Assembly (NCBI RefSeq): GCF_048771995.1 | Contig: NC_133037.1 | Coordinates: 563,001-627,000 of the forward strand | Direction: 5' to 3' | Source: Taeniopygia guttata | Taxonomy: Eukaryota > Chordata > Aves > Passeriformes > Estrildidae | Length of the DNA stretch: 64,000 nt | Shown: positions 1-10,924 of the stretch, piece by piece | How the letters are laid out: each line of letters starts with the position of its first letter | Numbering within the stretch: the first letter of the stretch is position 1 | Made by a program: the position numbers and the translations under genes | The notes under the pieces: model-generated | Seen by the model: the letters and a program-made list of their open reading frames with translations, nothing else | The model's database searches: none | Told to the model about the DNA's origin: nothing

Positions 1-1011
1 GAACAGATATCTATTGATGTACGGGTTTATCCAGTTTGTATTTAGTTGGGGTTTTTTTAAGGAATATGCTCTTTTGTAAAACCAAACTGAAGAATTAGAG
101 AGCCCAGCAGGCAATAATGGGATAAATCAAATGGAAAAATTCCCCATGTGAAATACTACAAAGCTTTCCATCTTGGTATTGAGGCCAGATTTTACTCAGA
201 ATTTTGATGAAATGGCAGCCTAGCCACATGTTGTCAGTGAACTTTATTGTGATTAGCAAATGGCATAGTTTGACCCAGAACAAGTGCCTCTGTGTGATGC
301 GCCTGCTCTAGAAAAGCTCTGGTGCTTGTCCTCTGCTTCCTGTGAAACAGCAGCCACAGGATTAACTCTCTAGAGGATGCAGGGGTAGCTTAGGGCAGGA
401 CAGCCCCGAGGCACCCCTTCCCTTGGCCTGGAGCTGGTGTCTGCTGGCAGCTCCGGGCTCTGCACCCCTCTGGAGTGGAGAGCAGCGACTCTGAAAGCAC
501 TGACTCGGCACTGGTTTGGATAACTGGTTTCCTAGGAGCTTCCAATTCCTGTTCTGAGCAGCAGGAGACGGGAACGGAAGGGCTCAGAAGGATCCAGTGC
601 ATAACCCAGAAGGGTAACCTGAATAAAAACCTCATTTAAAAATCTGCCCTAGAAAATCAAGCAGTGCTCTGTTTTCAGTGCCACATTGACTCAGGCTTTT
701 GAGGAACAGATGAGTTGTTGAGGAATGAAATGAATAATGCATAAACATTTATTTTAAAAATAAGCCCAGGGAAATGTCTTTATTTGCTGTTCGTACTGCA
801 TGTGAACATTGTGAACATACAAATTCTCTGCTGGAGGAGCAGTCCCCCATTCTTTTCCTGCACCTTAGTGCCAGATTGACAGATGACCTCTGGAGACAGG
901 CTTTTGTTTTCCTCACTTACTGGGCCACTAGATTTGGAACAAGTCCCCCTGGTGCTGAGCTGTTTGGTCCTGAAAAGGTTTTTAAGGGTGCTTTCTATCC
1001 CTGTGTTCCAG
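1..1011 (+). other. SRGAP3: SRGAP3 intron (3' part)
   Basis: This stretch precedes the first recognisable SRGAP3 exon and ends in an AG acceptor at 1010-1011. I see no exon, named repeat or RNA gene in it. An open frame runs into the exon from the left, but its upstream part has no likeness to srGAP proteins. The preceding RhoGAP exons must lie left of the window. Confidence 0.7.
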
Positions 1012-1117
1012 AAACTGAGAACCCTGCAGAGAGGGTGCACCAGATCCAGCAGATCATCGTCACTCTGCCTCGGGCTGTCATCGTGGTCATGAGATACCTC
1101 TTTGCTTTCCTTAACCA
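1012..1117 (+). CDS. SRGAP3: SRGAP3 exon, RhoGAP domain part
   Basis: It encodes [12 protein letters not shown], then [17 protein letters not shown], a conserved helix of the RhoGAP fold. The acceptor AG is at 1010-1011 and the donor GTGAGT starts at 1118. The exon begins with the last two bases of a codon and ends with two bases that join the next exon to make His (FLN-H-LSQYS). Confidence 0.94.
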
Positions 1118-4100
1118 GTGAGTCTGTTTTCCTGCTTCACCAAGTTCCCCTTGCTGTCCCCTTTGCTGCATGAGTCCCTTGGTGTTGCCAAGGGAGCCGT
1201 GCCCGGGTTCCCCCCGGCCTGGCTGTGCTAGGACAGCTCGGTGGTGGTGTGTCCTGGGGCGGTGGGCTCCGGTGGGAGCGGGAGCGCGGCACGGCCGCTC
1301 CTCACTCGTGTGCTTGCAGCTTGTCCCAGTACAGCGATGAGAACATGATGGATCCCTACAACCTGGCCATCTGCTTCGGGCCCACGCTGATGCACATTCC
1401 TGACGGGCAGGATCCGGTGTCCTGCCAGGCCCACGTCAATGAGGTCATCAAAACCATCATCATTCACCACGAGGGCATCTTCCCCAGCCACCGAGAGCTG
1501 GAGGGGCCTGTCTATGAGAAGTGCATGACCGGAGGGGAGGAGTACTGGTGAGCTCTCTGCAGGGTTCCTGGGCACAAACATCATCAGGCCCAGGGGCTCT
1601 TACACACTGAACCATCTGATTTAGTCTTACCAGTCAAAACAGGCAGTTTCACCAGGTAGTTCATTTTCTTGTGCTGACTCAGTATTTTAAACCTCAGTAA
1701 AAAACATCAGAAGAAACTTTGTCCAGGGCAAATACTAATACTGATGAAGAATTTTTTGAGCTGCAGATCCACAGAAGCCTGTTCAGCAAAACACAATTTT
1801 AGGTAAATTCTTTCCGAATTCCTCCTAGGCTGGAAATATTGAGTAAAGACCCATGGGTCCATCATAGTTTGCTGGTTGAATGAAATCCCTTGGCCCGAGG
1901 TTAACCCAAACCTTCCAGTTCATTTTGGTGCTGGAATTCTAACCCAACATTCAGGTCTAGGTTTAACAAACCAGGATCAATAACGTACTGGAGCTGATTT
2001 TCTACAAGTCTCACACATTTTTGAGACCTCACCATGCCTTATACTAGTCACCTGCCACCATCCTTCCTGGTGCAGCAGAGGAGCTAAAGCTCACTGTAAA
2101 TTGGGGAATGGGAGGGGCATTTAACTTGGTCACTTTGTGTTAGTTTTGCCAAACTCTATAAAGACACAAGAGCCAGCAGAATGTGACATTCTGGGCCTGG
2201 CGACCATGGTGCCAGTGTCTGCTGTTCTCAGCAAGTTCAGGGATCTGCTGTGATTTGAAATCAGAGAATCACAAGTCACAGAATTAGTTAGGTTGGCAAT
2301 GACCTCCAAGACTGGGTCCAGCCTTTGACCAAGCACCACCTTGCTGCCTGGACACATCCAGTGGTTTCTTGTACACCTCCAGAGATGGGCACTCCAGCAG
2401 CTCCCTGGGCAGCATTGGTGTGCTGAGTGTGTTGGGAACAGTGTCCTTTGCTGTGTGACAGCCTGGTGTGTTCCTCTGCAGTGACAGCCCGCACAGCGAG
2501 CCGGGCACCATCGATGAGGTGGACCACGACAACGGGACAGAGCCGCACACCAGTGACGATGGTGAGCAGGGGCTGTGCATGCACAGAGCAGCAGGCACTG
2601 CGAGACAGAGGCTGCACGGGCAGGGCTGGCTGCAGCAGGAGGCAGCGCCGTGCTCCCCGTGTGCCCGCAGCTCCAGCTGCCAGCAGGCGGTTTGGGAAAC
2701 GCCGCTGGCACTCCACGGGTGGGGAGCCATGGCAGGGCTGGGCGCTGCAAGGGCTGTGCAGCTGAGCACCTTCTGCTTCCCGCAGCTGCTGCCCTGGCTG
2801 TGTCCTGCCTTGGCAGAGCACGTCTGCCCTGCCAGGCTGCGGGGAGGAGGAAGGGCATGGTGGGACAGGCAGCTCTGGGCACAGGGGAGAGCATGCAGGG
2901 CCAGGCAGCTCTGGGCACAGGGAGGGCATGGTGGGACAGGCAGCTTTGGGCACAGGGAGGGCACAGGGAGGGCATGGTGGGACAGGCAGCTCTGGGCACA
3001 GGGAGGGCATGGTGGGACAGGCAGCTCTGGGCACAGGGAGGGCACAGGGAGGGCATGGTGGGACAGGCAGCTCTGGGCACAGGGGAGAGCATGCAGGGCC
3101 AGGCAGCTCTGGGCACAGGGAGGGCACAGGGAGGGCATGGTGGGACAGGCAGCTCTGGGCACAGGGAAGGGCACGCGGGGCTGGGCAGCTCCAGGCCTGC
3201 TCGCAGCTCCAGGCAGGAGCTGACAGGCCTGGCAGAGGGAGGCAGGGGAGCTGCTGTGCAGCCAATTTCACACTTGGGTGGCCACGTTAATGGCTCCGAT
3301 TGGGTTTTCCGAGTGATTAATTGTGGTGCCAAGTGTAGGGCAGAGGAGCAGCTGTATTTTGTGGATTTACATATTCCCTCTCCCCCTTGCCCTGCATACA
3401 CTCCCTGCTGGTAGCCCAGCGTTGTGTCAGGGCTGTGGGAGCCCTCCTGGCTCTGACTCCTCCAGAACACTCTGTGTGGATCCTCCTGTGGTGTTCCCAG
3501 ACACTCTGCCCTCGTGTGGGGAGTGCTAAGGTGGGGAACATGAATCTGCTGAGTGCCTGGTCTGTCCCAGGTGGGGCTGGAATGGGGCAAGGGTCCCATG
3601 CAGCATCCTCCATGTCCTGCTTTGGTGTCCCTTCCTCCACGAGGGTTTGGTTCCTGAGTAGAGTGTCGGGTCATGCACTGATGGCTGCTGAACCCACAGT
3701 CAGTGATGGGGCAGGGCAAGTTTCCACATTTAATGAGAATGGCGCAGATCCAGAGGAACTGGGGGGGCTTGCCCTGTTCTGCTGTCATTTTCTGTCTGCC
3801 AGTCTCCAGGTGGGGATTGAAATAATCCTCTGTCCCACATAATCCAGGTGTGCTAATGCTCCAACAGCGGCAGGGGTGGCTGGGGAGTGGCAGCCACACA
3901 AGCAATGCACAGTGTGGGTCACTGGTAAATGAGGGAGGCACTGTTGCTGCTTTGCAGTTGTTGCAATGGTTTCTTTAGGATTCAGTGTTCCCCAGCTGGA
4001 AACAGATCTGCATAGGAGCCAGGCTCTTTCACAGGCTCCTCAGTGCCATTGGCTGCTCCAGCAGCTCGTGCTGTGACACCCTGGGCTAGAGGCTTAGAGG

Positions 4101-7100
4101 ACCCTGGTGTGCTCGTGACCTTCCAAAGTGAAGTTCTGCCTCAGCCCTCCTGTATTTCAGGCCCTGAGCTCCCAGTTTGTGAGTCACGGGTGCTTGGTAG
4201 AGCTCACATTAGGAAAAGTGGGGAAACAGTGAGGCAGAGTGCTGCAGATGGCGGGGTGCAGAGCAGCTGCCTGGCTGGAGCTGGTATCATTATTTCCATG
4301 GGGATCCCCAAAGGGGCATTAGTTGCTCATCAATAATTCAGGCCAAACTGTCTCCAGGATAAGGGAGGGAGGAGAAGGTAAGTGGGGTTTGATCATATCA
4401 TCTGACATGGCTTGACAAAATCTCAGGCTGGAGGATAATGGGTTTCTGTAAGCAAAGGCAGAAAATGGGAATGTGGGTGAGGGTGCCATGTGCACAGAGG
4501 GAGATTCCTGCTGCTCCCCATCTGCTTTGTAGCTGTTTGTAATTGTCGGTAGTTTGTGAGTCTGAGAGAGGTCCCAGAAAGGCTGGGACAACAATAAGAG
4601 CTGATCAGTCTGAAGACAAGAAGGCTTGTGCTCAGTGTGAGCTGCTCTGGTGAGGTGGCTCTGCAGGGCTCAGCCTCCCCTGTGTGCCTGAGCTGAGCTG
4701 CTCTCCTGTGCCTCTCTCCTGTGCAGAGGTGGAGCAGATTGAAGCCATAGCCAAGTTTGACTACATTGGCCGATCCCCACGGGAGCTCTCCTTCAAGAAA
4801 GGGGCCTCGCTCCTGCTGTACCATCGGGCGTCGGAGGACTGGTGGGAAGGGAGACACAACGGGGTGGACGGGCTCATTCCCCACCAGTACATCGTGGTGC
4901 AAGACATGTGAGTAAAGTGAGGGTTGTTAAAATCACGTACTTGTGCAAGGTCTGCTTCAGTCACCTGAAATAATCAGTCAGTTTTGCAGTTTGTTTAGTG
5001 ACTTTGGTGAGAAATCTGCACCTGTTCACTTCTCCTTCTCTGTGCATTGACTCCGTTTCTTTCCCGTTTGGGCTGATAAAGACCAGTACTGAACACTGTA
5101 CCTCAGTGTACCTGGACCCCATCTCTCACTGACTCCCCAGCGTGGTGTGACCTAGGCTTGCCACCAGCCTTGTCACCTGGCCTGTGGGCAGATCCCAGGG
5201 CCCTTTGCAAGTGCTGCTTCTCTTACAAGTGCTGTATCTGGAGTCATCCCAGTGCACATTACCGGGGATGGGAGGGCAGGTGTGCGCCGTTTCCACGTTC
5301 CCAGTGAAGCGGTGGCCGTGGTGCAGCTCCAGTTTGCAGTGTGGAGCTGCTGACGTGGTGATGCTCAGATTGGCGTGGCTGCCCCGGGGCACAGCCCTGT
5401 CACTGCTGTGCTGTGCTCTCCCCAGGGACGATGCGTTCTCCGACAGCCTGAGCCAGAAGGCGGACAGCGAGGCGAGCAGCGGGCCGCTGCTGGACGATAA
5501 AGCCTCCTCCAAGAACGACATCCAGTCACCGACTGACCACATCATGGACTATGGCTTTGGGGGAATGATGGGCAGGTAACTCACATTCCTGTGGCCATGG
5601 AGGTGTGGGCAGTCGGTGTGTGGGGTAGGGCACGATGGGAGGGAAAGCTCTAGCAAGCACTGCAGGGTAATAGGAGCTTGGAGGGGATTTCATGTGCACT
5701 GCTGATGGGGATTTAACATTTACAGAGGATACAGGGGCCCTGAGCAACCTGGGATAGTGGAAGGTGTCCCTGCCCAGGGGGTTGAAACAAGATGACCTTT
5801 GAGGTCCCTTCCAACCCAAGCTACTCTTATGATTTGATGCTGTCCCTTTCTTGGTACTGGTTGAAATATTTGTCTTCTCGCCCGAGTCTTCTGCAGCTGG
5901 AAGGCTGGAATTTGGTCTGAGCTGAGCTCAGGCTGAGCAGTTGCCTTGCAGTGCGTGGCCAGCCGCGGCGGGGCTGGCAGACGCTGACCTGGTGCCGTGC
6001 TGGTTCTTTGCAGGGTGAGATTGAGGTCTGATGGCGCGGCCATCCCCCGGCGCCGCAGCGGGGGAGACACCCACAGCCCGCCCCGCGGGATGGGGCCTGG
6101 CATGGACACCCCGCCTCGAGCAGCAGCCTGCCCCAGCAGCCCCCACAAGATCCCCCTCAACAGGGGCAGGATCGAGAGTCCCGAGAAGCGCAGGATGGCG
6201 ACGTTCGGCAGCGCGGGCAGCATCAACTTCCCAGACAGGAAGGGCCTGGCGGACAGCCACCCGCTGAGATCCACCTGCGGGTCCACCCGGCACAGCAGCC
6301 TCGGGGATCAGAAATCCCTGGAAGCAGAAGCTCTTGCTGAGGTGAGAGGGCTGGAAGGGGACCAAGAGGGAGTGCCTGGAGCCCCTTCACCTCAGACACG
6401 GCTACAGTGCCCCTGTCACACCCAGCTGTGGTGGGTTGTCCTTGGAAAAGGTGCTCACCCAGATGATGATCATTTTCACCTTGAAGTTTGTGGCATTGCT
6501 GGGTTTGGGTGTCCTGAGGCTTCTCTGGGAGAATATTTTCACTCATCATCCTAGGAGCTTAACAGGATGAATTGGAGCTAACTTGATAGTTACTTCCCTT
6601 CAGCTGATCCTTTGAATGTTACCTGAGGCTCACTGAGCATTTTGTAGGCATTATAAAATTAAGGACTTGTCTACACCAGGACAGCATTAACTAGAGTGAC
6701 TTTTCAAACAATTTACTCTGGTGCCTTAAATTGCTTCTCCAATGGTCTTGCTTGATTAAGTTAAGGTGGATTTAGGCAAAGGCCAACTGGGGCCTCTCCA
6801 TTTGTACAGGAGACCCCAGCACTGCAGCCATAGGCAGTAGCTAGTTCCCTGTGCATGGGCACTTCTGGTTGAACTGGGTTCACCTTCTGGGGATCCCTGT
6901 GGAGCCTGGAGGTGGGTGGGCAGTGAGGGCTGGAGCCAGTCTCTCCCCGGCTGCCTCAGGCCTTGTTGCTGCCTCTCGTGTATCCATGGCGAGCTGCTGT
7001 TGTGCCACTGGCTCTGTAAACATCCGTGTGTGTCCCTGCCACATGCCATTGTCCTGCGGGCACAGGGGCAGCAGAGGCCCCATGCATCCAACGGAGACTG

Positions 7101-7834
7101 CAGGGCCTCTTCTGTGAGGAAAAACCAGCCTCAGTGCTGTGGGGAGCTGTGTGGGCAGGCTGGTGTTTGCCCACCGCTCCTGGTGCTCTGGAGTCGTGCC
7201 CTGTGGAGCTGGTGACCAAGCTCCTGCTGACCTGGGGAGCACAGGGCACCTTTGTGCGGCCAGTTTGGGCTTCACACCCTCTGCCAAAGCTCCCGTTTTC
7301 CTTGGGAGCTCTGAGATCAGAGCCCCCCTCTGCAGACAGGCGTGCCAGGATGCGGGGTGGAGCGCAGGAGGGCAGGCGGTGCCGTGGCGCAGCGCTGACG
7401 TTGCTTTGGCATTGCAGGACATCGAGAAGACGATGAGCACAGCGCTGAACGAGCTGCGGGAGCTGGAGAGGCAGAACACGGCCAAGCAGGCGCCCGACGT
7501 GGTCCTGGACACGCTGGAGCCCATGAAGAACCCGCCGCTGGGCGCCGCCAACTCGGAGCCGGCCAGCCCGCTGCACACCATCCTGATCCGGGACCCCGAG
7601 GCGGCCATGCGGCGCAGCAGCAGCTCCACGGCCGAGATGATGACCACCTTCAAGCCGGCGCTGTCGGCCCGGCTGGCCGGGGCGCAGCTGCGGCCGCCGC
7701 CCATGCGGCCGGTGCGGCCGGTGGTGCAGCACCGCTCCAGCAGCAGCAGCAGCTCGGGCGTGGGCAGCCCCGCCGTCACCCCCACCGAGAAGCTGTTCCC
7801 CAGCAGCTCGGCAGACAAGTCGGGCACCATGTAG
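1012..7834 (+). CDS. SRGAP3: SLIT-ROBO Rho GTPase-activating protein 3, C-terminal half (7 exons, partial gene)
   Basis: srGAP3 (WRP/MEGAP) is a cytoplasmic F-BAR, RhoGAP and SH3 protein. It favours GTP hydrolysis on Rac and shapes neuronal membrane protrusions downstream of SLIT-ROBO. Seven exons are seen: 1012-1117, 1320-1547, 2482-2561, 4727-4907, 5426-5575, 6014-6341 and 7418-7834. All introns are GT-AG and all phases agree. They encode about 496 residues, matching roughly residues 604-1099 of the human protein: the end of the RhoGAP domain, a linker, one SH3 domain and the serine- and proline-rich tail. The C-terminal ADKSGTM separates srGAP3 from the srGAP1 and srGAP2 paralogues. The F-BAR domain and the start of RhoGAP lie left of the window. 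The gene reads in the same direction as RAD18, as in human. No break is seen. Confidence 0.96.
1320..1547 (+). CDS. SRGAP3: SRGAP3 exon, end of RhoGAP domain
   Basis: It encodes [20 protein letters not shown] and continues through the Asn- and Pro-containing core that closes the RhoGAP domain. It ends at GGEEY plus the first two bases of a Cys codon. The acceptor is TTGCAG at 1314-1319 and the donor GTGAGC starts at 1548. It is near-identical to mammalian srGAP3 over its whole length. Confidence 0.96.
1548..2481 (+). other. SRGAP3: SRGAP3 intron with CR1 fragment
   Basis: GT-AG intron of 934 bp. Its only recognisable content is the reverse-oriented CR1 piece near 2261-2420. The rest is unremarkable non-coding sequence. 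Confidence 0.85.
2261..2420 (-). mobile_element. CR1 LINE 3' fragment, reverse orientation
   Basis: The + strand reads as the reverse complement of a CR1 3' end. It has AATCACA/CACAGAATTA-type terminal sequence, then TTGGCAATGACCTCCAAGA, CCTTTGACCAAGCACCACC, and ACACCTCCAGAGATGGGCAC leading to CTCCCTGGGCAGC. It is a short 5'-truncated fossil with clear divergence from the avian consensus. Confidence 0.8.
2482..2561 (+). CDS. SRGAP3: SRGAP3 exon, linker between RhoGAP and SH3
   Basis: It encodes [20 protein letters not shown] followed by EPHTSDD, the acidic linker before the SH3 domain. The phase completes the Cys codon of the previous exon. The donor is GTGAGC at 2562. The exon lies between a reverse-oriented CR1 fragment and a large intronic minisatellite. 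Confidence 0.95.
2562..4726 (+). other. SRGAP3: SRGAP3 intron with minisatellite
   Basis: GT-AG intron of 2.2 kb. The main feature is the tandem array at about 2851-3184. The rest shows no exon, named repeat or RNA gene. Confidence 0.85.
2851..3184. repeat. Intronic minisatellite, about 35-bp unit
   Basis: About eight copies of a G-rich unit containing GGACAGGCAGCTCTGGGCAC. Some copies carry an extra 10-bp GGCACAGGGA and some replace CATGGTGGGAC with CATGCAGGGCC. The array opens long frames on both strands, including one of 603 codons on the minus strand. I treat these as repeat artefacts. Confidence 0.9.
4727..4907 (+). CDS. SRGAP3: SRGAP3 exon, SH3 domain
   Basis: One exon carries essentially the whole SH3 domain: the ALYDY-like motif [15 protein letters not shown], the WW of EDWWEGRH that forms the proline-peptide groove, and the closing GLIPHQYI strand. 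This domain binds proline-rich partners such as WAVE1 in mammals. It ends with two bases of a Met codon before the donor GTGAGT at 4908. Confidence 0.96.
4908..5425 (+). other. SRGAP3: SRGAP3 intron, nothing recognised
   Basis: GT-AG intron of 518 bp between the SH3 exon and the next. I see no repeat or RNA gene in it. Confidence 0.85.
5426..5575 (+). CDS. SRGAP3: SRGAP3 exon, acidic and serine-rich segment after SH3
   Basis: It encodes [19 protein letters not shown] and continues to DYGFGGMMG plus two bases of an Arg codon. It is highly similar to human srGAP3 and predicted to be disordered. The acceptor is CCCCAG at 5420-5425 and the donor GTAACT starts at 5576. Confidence 0.95.
5576..6013 (+). 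other. SRGAP3: SRGAP3 intron with CR1 fragment
   Basis: GT-AG intron of 438 bp. About a quarter of it is the CR1 piece at 5735-5835. Confidence 0.85.
5735..5835 (+). mobile_element. CR1 LINE 3' fragment
   Basis: It reads GAGCAACCTGGGATAGTGGA, GGTGTCCCTGCCCAGGG and then GAGGTCCCTTCCAACCCAAG. This is the familiar 3' end of avian CR1 in sense orientation, ending in a degenerate ATTCTRTG-type tail. It is about 100 bp, 5'-truncated and diverged. Confidence 0.85.
6014..6341 (+). CDS. SRGAP3: SRGAP3 exon, C-terminal tail with SP/TP sites
   Basis: It encodes [20 protein letters not shown], then a proline-rich stretch ([14 protein letters not shown]), then [15 protein letters not shown] and a closing [10 protein letters not shown]. 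Several Ser-Pro and Thr-Pro sites and basic SH3-ligand-like stretches are visible. It ends on a codon boundary at the donor GTGAGA (6342). Confidence 0.95.
6342..7417 (+). other. SRGAP3: SRGAP3 last intron, nothing recognised
   Basis: GT-AG intron of 1.08 kb before the final coding exon. Open frames on either strand are GC-driven and show no protein family. Confidence 0.85.
7418..7834 (+). CDS. SRGAP3: SRGAP3 last coding exon and stop
   Basis: It begins [20 protein letters not shown], a short predicted coiled-coil helix. It continues through [12 protein letters not shown] (a proline-rich SH3 or profilin-like ligand) and a poly-serine run, and ends ADKSGTM with TAG at 7832-7834. It is GC-rich at third codon positions. 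The C-terminus identifies SRGAP3 among its paralogues. Confidence 0.97.
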   Translation, partial: DIEKTMSTALNELRELERQNTAKQAPDVVLDTLEPMKNPPLGAANSEPASPLHTILIRDPEAAMRRSSSSTAEMMTTFKPALSARLAGAQLRPPPMRPVRPVVQHRSSSSSSSGVGSPAVTPTEKLFPSSSADKSGTM

Positions 7835-8100
7835 GCCGGGGCTGCGGCCGGAGAGCGGCGCCGGGAGCGGGCGGGCACGGCACAGCCCCGCTGGGTGGGC
7901 AGGGGTCAGAGCCCCCGTGGGAGCCTCTGTGAAGGAAACACGAGTGGGGCCTGGGCTGTACGTACGTGCGTGTGTATGTACATAGGTGTGCACACACCCC
8001 ATCCATGCAGAAACACTTCCCGAGCTTGCAGTCCTACAGCAGGAGGAGACGGCAGGTCTACGTGTTGGCACTGGAGAACGCACTCGGTGTAGAAGTATAT

Positions 8101-8106
8101 ATTAAA
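8101..8106 (+). terminator. SRGAP3: Proximal poly(A) signal ATTAAA, SRGAP3
   Basis: ATTAAA lies 267 bases after the stop codon in an AT-rich stretch. It could give a short-UTR isoform. The hexamer is seen; its use is inferred. Confidence 0.4.
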
Positions 8107-9371
8107 AACAAAGTGTACAGAATTCAGTGACTTTTTAAAACAGTAGATTTACCTCAGAAACTGGCTCTGAAATGTCCTCTCTTGAGACAGTGGGTTGGTC
8201 TGGGTTTCCAAGGCTGTCTGTGTGCACCTGGAAGCTCACGCTGCAGCAGCTATGCGTCAAGCAATACAAGGCCATCCTGGAATTTATTTTCTGTACCTCT
8301 TGGCATTGAAAAAAGAAAAGGGGTGGGAATTCAGTGGGGTCTGTTCACTGCTGGGCTTTGGAGAAGAGCTGGAAATCCACACATGACTGTGTCTGACCGG
8401 CCAGCTGGAGTCTTTCCAATCCTGAACCCTGAGATGTCTCTTCATGTGCCCGTGGTGCCCTGGCAGCAGGGACGAAGCGAGGTGTGTGCCATGGATGGGA
8501 ATGGAGTGAAGTGAGTGTCATGAGTGGGACAGAGTGAGGTGTGTGCCATCACCCTCGTGCAGGAGGAGGACGCTGCACTGGGACTGTGGAACGCTGCTTC
8601 TCTGCAACTTCTCAGAGTGAGCAAGGACTGGTGACCAAACCTGTGGTAAAGCATGGAGTAACTTACAGAGTTTGGAGATTCTTCATCTCCCTTTCCCCAC
8701 ATGCTTTTTCCTTTTTTTTTTAATCAAAACCCAACCTATGGTCTCTTGAGAGTCAGGCCTGAGCAGTGAGGAGGGGTCTCAGGTCACAGTGGTTGTCCTG
8801 CATGAGAAGCATGAGCCGTGTTTGACCGCATCAGATGCAAAACTGATCTGATGGGTGATACTTTGCACTTTCTGTACTGTACCATATAATACAACAGTTT
8901 GAGTTTATGCAAAGGAATCTACATTTTGTTTTACCTAGAGAAAAAAATATGCAGAAGGCTGGGGATTGCATGGTCCTGTGTGATAATCCAGACTCCTCTG
9001 TAAGCACTGAATCCGAGATGCTCCGTGCTTCTCCTGCAGCTTTTCCTTGTACAGATTTCCATGCAATGCCCCATGGTTTGATTTGGCACTTCCCCATGGT
9101 CACCTGCTAATGTCTCCTCATCCTTCCTCCCTGCCATCTCTGATCCTGCTGCTCTGGGCCTGGGTGAAGACGCCTGCAAAGCCCTCCTGACTCACCCAGC
9201 GGCCACTTACCCTGCCCGGGGCTTTGCTTTGTCCCCCCTTCATCTTCCTCATCGCCCCAGCACTGCTGCAGCAGGAGCAGCCTGATGGCAGAAGGCAGCA
9301 GAGGCACTGGGCAGGGTGGCAGAACCTGTCAGTCCTGCCGTGGCTCCTGTGCTCGGCTGGGGCGCTCCCAG

Positions 9372-9530
9372 GTGCGCCTGTGCATTCATACCTGCACCTC
9401 TGCACCTGTGCATTCATACCTGCACCTCTGTACCTGTGCATTCATACCTGCACCTCTGTACCTGTGCATTCATACCTGCACCTCTGCACCTGCGCATTCA
9501 TACCTGCACCTCTGTACCTGTGCATTCATA
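9372..9530. repeat. 28-bp minisatellite in SRGAP3 3' UTR
   Basis: Six copies, with CATTCATA recurring at 9383, 9411, 9439, 9467, 9495 and 9523. The unit also contains CCTGCACCTCTGTACCTGTG with C/T variants. Three copies span 84 bp, so all three frames stay open and small false ORFs arise. Confidence 0.93.
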
Positions 9531-9674
9531 CCCCCACAGCTGCAGCCCCACAGCTGCACCCCACAGCTGTGCCCGGGCACGGAGCTGACGCTGCAGGCCG
9601 CTGCAGCCGTGGGGCGGCCGGTGCCCGTCCCGTGCCCCTCGCTCGTGTCCCCTCTCGCCCCGCTCTGCCAGCCC

Positions 9675-9682
9675 TGTAAATA
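9675..9682 (+). promoter_or_regulatory. SRGAP3: Pumilio-type element TGTAAATA in SRGAP3 3' UTR
   Basis: TGTAAATA fits the PUF consensus UGUANAUA exactly. It opens an AT-rich stretch unlike the GC-rich flanks, which suggests a retained regulatory block. Function is inferred from the motif only. Confidence 0.45.
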
Positions 9683-9807
9683 TTGCTGTACTTGCTTAAC
9701 TGCTCGAAAGTAACTGTTAACCTGTAAACTGTACAAAAATAGGCTACAATTAGATAAAGCCAATGCCACTCAACAAATCTTTGCACTTAGTAGGTAGCTC
9801 AATGTAA

Positions 9808-9813
9808 AAATAA
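9808..9813 (+). terminator. SRGAP3: Internal poly(A) hexamer AATAAA, SRGAP3 3' UTR
   Basis: AATAAA is at the end of the AT-rich 9665-9840 block. It is a possible alternative 3' end, though the downstream sequence is not strongly GT-rich. Confidence 0.35.
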
Positions 9814-10524
9814 ACCCAGTAATAATAATAGTAATCCCGAAGGGAAGCGAAGCCGCCGGCGCCCCTCGCAGAGCCCGTGGGGAGCAGCTCTGCCCGTGTC
9901 CCTCCCTGCCAGCCTGGCAGGGCAGACGGTGTGTGTGCTTGTCTGTGACCGTCCTTGGCGTTTGGTTCACGTTGGTGTTTATTTCTCCATCATCTCCGCT
10001 CCCGGCACAGCCCCTGGCCCTGCCCGGCCCGGCGGCTGCAGATGGTCACCGGGCCGGGCTGGTCAGGGACCTGTGCTGGGGGGAAGGACCCATTTGGCAC
10101 GAGTGCTGTGTGTCCATTGCCAGTAATTATTACTTTTGTTTCCATTTAGTTCCTGGAGAACATTCACTTTTGCCAGTTTTCTGGTTTTTGTATGCTTTCT
10201 GAGATGACTTGAGAGCAAACTCATCTTCATTAGGGGTTTTATTTCCTCTCTCACTTTTGACCATATGGTACAAATCCCAGTGTCTTTCTATTAAATTATT
10301 GCCTTTCATTTTTCTTCGTTTTGTTTTGTTGTGGGTTTTTAATACAATTGTTTTCTTATCTTTAAGTGCCTTTTTGAGCACCAAAACAAACAGTTGGAGT
10401 TCAGGCCTGGGGGCTGTGCACACATGGGTTCGTCTGGGCAGTTGTGTTGTGCTGGGGGTGATTGCTTTTAAAATCCTTCCATTTTTCTGTTTAATGAAAA
10501 GGGAACCAAGACTTTTTGTTGGAG

Positions 10525-10530
10525 AATAAA
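10525..10530 (+). terminator. SRGAP3: Internal poly(A) hexamer AATAAA, SRGAP3 3' UTR
   Basis: GGAGAATAAACTCC lies in an AT-rich part of the UTR. It is a possible intermediate polyadenylation site. Confidence 0.35.
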
Positions 10531-10924
10531 CTCCCCCTTTGTAATATGGTATTCCAAGTGTAGTTTTAACTACTGTAAATTTAAGGGAAGAAATGTATTT
10601 TTCTGTAAGCGAACTTGGCACAAAATTGAACCACATTTGTTGTAGGAGCATCATAACTGGAACTCGCTCATGGTTTGTGAGTGACTCCGATCCTCGGTAC
10701 CCGCCTGAGGGCATGGACGGCGTGTGGGCCTCAGAGTTCACAGAAATTCACTGTGGCAGCCCACGGCCGAGCTGCTGCCAGCCAGGGTGGGTGGGTGGGT
10801 GGGTGAGCTCTGCCCCGGGCTGTGGCTGCGGAGGGCGGCTCAGGGCAGCGCAGGGCAGCTCAGGGCAGCCGTGTCTCTGCTGTGCAGAGCGAGGGTTGCT
10901 CTGGGCTTGGCTCCCATGCCAGCC

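Noticed and set aside
774-1011. Open frame extending SRGAP3 exon to the left
   Set aside because: It has no similarity to srGAP proteins, and a proper AG acceptor at 1010-1011 gives the right phase.
2130-3941. 603-codon open frame on the minus strand
   Set aside because: It runs through the intronic 35-bp minisatellite and antisense to an SRGAP3 exon. Its composition (Cys, Pro, His repeats) follows the repeat, and no domain is seen.
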